Source: Paenibacillus sp. UBA6285 (GTDB lineage Bacteria > Bacillota > Bacilli > Paenibacillales > Paenibacillaceae). From it: a DNA stretch of 7,784 nt. The stretch lies in the NCBI GenBank assembly GCA_002438345.1, contig DJUJ01000204.1, positions 2,376-10,159 on the forward strand, given 5' to 3'. The notes beneath the pieces were generated by a model. That model was given only the letters and a program-made list of their open reading frames with translations. It made no database searches and was not told the origin of the DNA. Below, in pieces: positions 5,447-7,784 of the stretch. The first letter of the stretch is position 1. Every line of letters begins with the position of its first letter. Made by a program: the position numbers and the translations under genes.

Positions 5447-5770
5447 ATGTCATTTTTACCACCTCCAATCCCCTCAGGATTCCCAGGTTTCCCAGGGCAA
5501 CCGGGGCAACCAGGACTCACGGCACCTAGCTCACCTCCCCCGGGATTCATTCCTCAGCAACCTGCGGTTTCGCCCTTTGCTGTCGACCCAGGAGCAATTG
5601 CTGGTTGTTTGTTTCGGAATACGTACGTTTGGCTCGTGAATAGAAATCAATTCTGGTTTTACCCGGTTTTCGTAGGGCGCACCTCGGTTGCGGGGTTTCA
5701 GTGGAACGGAAGGTTTTGGGTGTATACTGGACTGAGCTTGCAGTCCATCCAATCCTTTACATGTTTCTAA
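5447..5770 (+). CDS. Small Gly-X-Pro and aromatic-rich protein, possible spore surface component
   Basis: The 107-residue product has no signal peptide. Residues 5-43 are Pro-rich and include five consecutive triplets GFP-GFP-GQP-GQP-GLT (11-25), four of which carry Pro at the Y position as in collagen. Residues about 53-107 form a compact aromatic-rich domain with four Trp (62, 70, 86, 91), FWFYPVFVGR, a G-F-Q-W-N-G-R-F-W-V-Y stretch, and Cys54 and Cys106 at its two ends. I recall similar C-terminal domains in uncharacterised Bacillales proteins but know no function. The start is set by AAGGAGTGA 7 nt upstream of the ATG. The sporulation-like promoter, small size and lack of a secretion signal suggest a mother-cell product placed in the spore coat or exosporium. 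It is followed at once by a terminator, so it is monocistronic. Confidence 0.8.
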   Translation: MSFLPPPIPSGFPGFPGQPGQPGLTAPSSPPPGFIPQQPAVSPFAVDPGAIAGCLFRNTYVWLVNRNQFWFYPVFVGRTSVAGFQWNGRFWVYTGLSLQSIQSFTCF

Positions 5771-5782
5771 ATGAACACGCAA

Positions 5783-5814
5783 AAAAGCTCCGTTCCTCTA
5801 GGAATGGAGCTTTT
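5783..5814. terminator. Strong bidirectional terminator
   Basis: AAAAGCTCCGTTCC pairs with GGAATGGAGCTTTT around a TCTA loop: a 14-bp stem with a single G-T pair, bounded by A-runs on the left and T-runs on the right. It lies 12 nt after the stop of the Gly-X-Pro gene and 22 nt after the end of the convergent 606-residue gene, and can serve both. Confidence 0.9.
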
Positions 5815-5836
5815 GGCTCTACGTTAGAATTAATTA

Positions 5837-7657
5837 TCATTTAATCCTTAATGCCCGGCCACAGCGTGCACAGTAGCGTGTACCCTGAGGAGACATTGAC
5901 CCGCAGCCTTCACAATAAAGCTCCTGCGTCATAGGCTTCACTTGATCGTCATGCCTTATCGCCTCATGCGTGGTTGGATTTAACATATTCAATGCATGGA
6001 ACTCCTCTCTTCTTCCCCTACGGATGAGTGAGAACAATAAATAGAGGCCCATAAACCCGACTACGGCCATAGCACCCGTCTTCATCAGACCCGATTCAAA
6101 GTGATAATTCCATAGTGCATGCATCACAACTGCTGCCAAGAACATCTCAATTGCATGTCGCCATCTCGTCCATGGCTTGCCGTCCCCCAAGTTCGAGTTC
6201 TTATGCATGCTGCTTGCATACCATATCCCCACAGTTGCGATTGCAGTCCATGTTCCATGACCGAAGGGCGATAATAAGGCTCTCATCCATAGGACGGCGA
6301 GCATCCCAAGTGAAGAGGCCTCGTCTATATGCACCCATCCATAAATAATACTTTCCACTGCAGCGAATCCCATTCCTGCTGCGGCACCAAACACCACTGC
6401 ATCCATCAGAAAACGGATTTTTCGCGTTCGAACCAGTATCACACAGACTAATAATTTTGCAGTCTCTTCTATTAGAGCCACAGACAAAGGTACGTAAAAC
6501 TGCGAAAAGTCAAAGGAATTTGCTTTTACTTCAAAAAGCCAAATCCGTTCTAAAAACCAAGCCAGCGGGATAGCAACAATCGCGGTAGACACAAAAACTA
6601 AACCAAGCCTCCTCTGACGAAAGCCTATTAACTGCTGACTTCTCACAAAAGTTACGAATGCTACGGGACCCACCACTCCTCCAACAATTAAGGCGGAGAT
6701 CTTCCACCATTGGCTGTGAAGGAATAGTGCCAAGAAGGATAAGACAAGGAATCCACCTACCAGCCACAGTAATTGCTCCATCCACTTGTCTTTGGCTTTA
6801 GGTAACGATTCATTATCCCGGGCAACAGACTCCTCGCTGAAGGCAATTGTAACTTTCTCCATCAGATGGGGTGTTCGTATGTTTAGAACCTCAATGAGTT
6901 GTTGACGAACCGGAGCGTAATAGTCGAGTATAGTTAAGAATTCTAACTTACCCATGGTCAGTAATTCACTATCTTCTACCGCGATCAACGTGTGCGAGGA
7001 AACCGTGTCCGTTAGTAACTCTGTCTCTCCATAAAAATCCCCTTCTCGAAGAATAGTCTTACGTCGCTTTCGGCCACGAAGCTCGATACTGCCGCTGCTA
7101 ATCATGAGAAATTGATCCATTACCGCACCTTCCACGATAATCTCTTCGCCCTTCGTTACTTTCTTGATCGTTGTAATCTCTGCAAGACCCCGAAGTTCAG
7201 CATCAGGGATGACCGACCAGATTGTCGCTTTGCGAAGCATACTATGTATCATCCGGATCCGTATGTTCACAAGCACACTCTCGTAAAATAACGGACTCAG
7301 GTTCGCCAAATATTCGAATGACGGACGGTCTAAACGTAACGCTTTTACTTGCCCGATTGCCGTAACACTAGCTGATCTTTGTACGTTCCCAATAAGACCG
7401 ATCTCTCCGACTAACTCTCCTGGTCCAAGTTCAGCCAAGAGCAGTGCCTTCCCAACTAAGTTAACCGAGGTGACCTGCACTTTCCCTTGCCATATAATGA
7501 AACAGTCCTTAGAGGTGGACTCTTCCATAAGAAGTCGCTGTCCATCCTCTAAAGACACAAGTTTTATAGCGTTAATTACATTTCGTAGCTCAGCATCAGG
7601 AATGCCTCGTAACAACGGATGATTACGCAGAAAATCGACTGCAACATTGGGTATCAT
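5837..7657 (-). CDS. Two CNBDs fused to a PrsW intramembrane protease and a zinc ribbon
   Basis: The 606-residue product has four parts. CNBD1 (about 14-128) has an intact phosphate-binding cassette, GEIGLIGNVQRSASV, with Arg94. CNBD2 (about 144-250) has the fold (GDFYGETELL, 206-215) but Ser in place of that Arg (TVSSHTL), so it probably does not bind a cyclic nucleotide. A polar linker (265-290) leads to about eight membrane helices (293-545) carrying every PrsW motif: E397-E398-x-x-K401, F431-x-x-x-E435, H467 in FGHGT and H513 in MHALWN. PrsW enzymes are glutamic intramembrane proteases; B. subtilis PrsW makes the first cut in anti-sigma RsiW. The C-terminus is a zinc ribbon, C582-x2-C585 and C596-x2-C599. 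The CNBDs and ribbon should be cytoplasmic. The ATG at 7657 has only a weak GGTGATGAG upstream, but no other start lies in frame above it. Whether it cuts anything is inference. Confidence 0.9.
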   Translation of the reverse strand: MIPNVAVDFLRNHPLLRGIPDAELRNVINAIKLVSLEDGQRLLMEESTSKDCFIIWQGKVQVTSVNLVGKALLLAELGPGELVGEIGLIGNVQRSASVTAIGQVKALRLDRPSFEYLANLSPLFYESVLVNIRIRMIHSMLRKATIWSVIPDAELRGLAEITTIKKVTKGEEIIVEGAVMDQFLMISSGSIELRGRKRRKTILREGDFYGETELLTDTVSSHTLIAVEDSELLTMGKLEFLTILDYYAPVRQQLIEVLNIRTPHLMEKVTIAFSEESVARDNESLPKAKDKWMEQLLWLVGGFLVLSFLALFLHSQWWKISALIVGGVVGPVAFVTFVRSQQLIGFRQRRLGLVFVSTAIVAIPLAWFLERIWLFEVKANSFDFSQFYVPLSVALIEETAKLLVCVILVRTRKIRFLMDAVVFGAAAGMGFAAVESIIYGWVHIDEASSLGMLAVLWMRALLSPFGHGTWTAIATVGIWYASSMHKNSNLGDGKPWTRWRHAIEMFLAAVVMHALWNYHFESGLMKTGAMAVVGFMGLYLLFSLIRRGRREEFHALNMLNPTTHEAIRHDDQVKPMTQELYCEGCGSMSPQGTRYCARCGRALRIK

Positions 7658-7731
7658 AGTTTTTAACTCATCACCGCATATTTCCTATAACACTACTTCT
7701 GGAATCATCCATTTTTTTAATAAAATTTGTC

Positions 7732-7768
7732 ATTGTATCGAAGGCTTCGTTACGTTTATTCGATAAAC
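7732..7768 (-). promoter_or_regulatory. Candidate promoter and operator of the CNBD-PrsW gene
   Basis: Read on the minus strand, TACAAT (7737-7732) is a good -10, and ATAAAC 16 nt upstream is a poor -35; GATACAAT also differs by one base from the sigma-E -10 form. The -35 lies inside the perfect palindrome GTTTAT-TCG-ATAAAC (7754-7768), and a wider repeat TATCGAA/TTCGATA (7736-7742, 7759-7765) spans the promoter. A regulator binding here would cover the -35. The 127 bases upstream of the gene hold nothing else I can identify. Confidence 0.35.
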
Positions 7769-7784
7769 TTTGTAAGCGCAGCAT

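Noticed and set aside
5436..5782. Alternative frames over the Gly-X-Pro gene (plus 5436-5639, minus 5531-5782)
   Set aside because: The frame starting at 5447 has the ribosome binding site, a coherent domain layout and a terminator; the others do not.

Overview
This window looks like chromosomal DNA of a low-to-mid G+C, endospore-forming Bacillales species, most likely Bacillaceae or Paenibacillaceae (Paenibacillus or Brevibacillus type). The evidence is strong AGGAGG-type ribosome binding sites, a short ECF sigma/zinc-finger anti-sigma pair, a prolyl 4-hydroxylase very close to the Bacillus anthracis type, a short Gly-X-Pro protein behind a mother-cell-like promoter, and a PrsW-type membrane protease. 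No rRNA, tRNA, CRISPR array, insertion sequence or phage gene was seen. The genus is inferred by eye, not by database search.

Layout, left to right. (1) 1-137 (minus) is the N-terminus of a membrane-anchored protein, probably a class D sortase, cut by the window edge. (2) 138-777 is noncoding and holds inverted repeats, an orphan strong hairpin with an alternative pairing partner, and the terminator of the next gene. (3) 778-1827 (minus) is a secreted protein with two Asp-rich, FG-GAP/VCBS-like calcium-binding loops. (4) 2112-3199 (plus) is a two-gene operon, ECF sigma factor and membrane anti-sigma factor with a 4-nt overlap, divergent from gene 3. (5) 3354-4001 (minus) is a 2-oxoglutarate/Fe(II) prolyl 4-hydroxylase, separated from the sigma operon by a bidirectional terminator. 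(6) 4102-5058 (plus) is an adenosine-deaminase-like metallohydrolase, divergent from gene 5. (7) 5125-5346 (minus) is a fossil fragment of a cyclic-nucleotide-binding domain (CNBD). (8) 5447-5770 (plus) is a 107-residue Gly-X-Pro and aromatic-rich protein with a candidate sporulation promoter. (9) 5837-7657 (minus) is a 606-residue fusion of two CNBDs, a PrsW intramembrane protease domain and a C-terminal zinc ribbon.

How the parts may work together. The sigma/anti-sigma pair is a self-contained envelope-stress switch. PrsW proteases are known to cut anti-sigma factors (RsiW in B. subtilis), so the fusion protease in the same window is an obvious but unproven partner. The hydroxylase modifies Y-position prolines in collagen-like peptides in its close relatives, and the 107-residue protein 1.4 kb away carries four Gly-X-Pro triplets, so an enzyme-substrate pair acting at the spore surface is a testable idea. 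The most unusual single object is the CNBD-CNBD-PrsW-zinc-ribbon protein.
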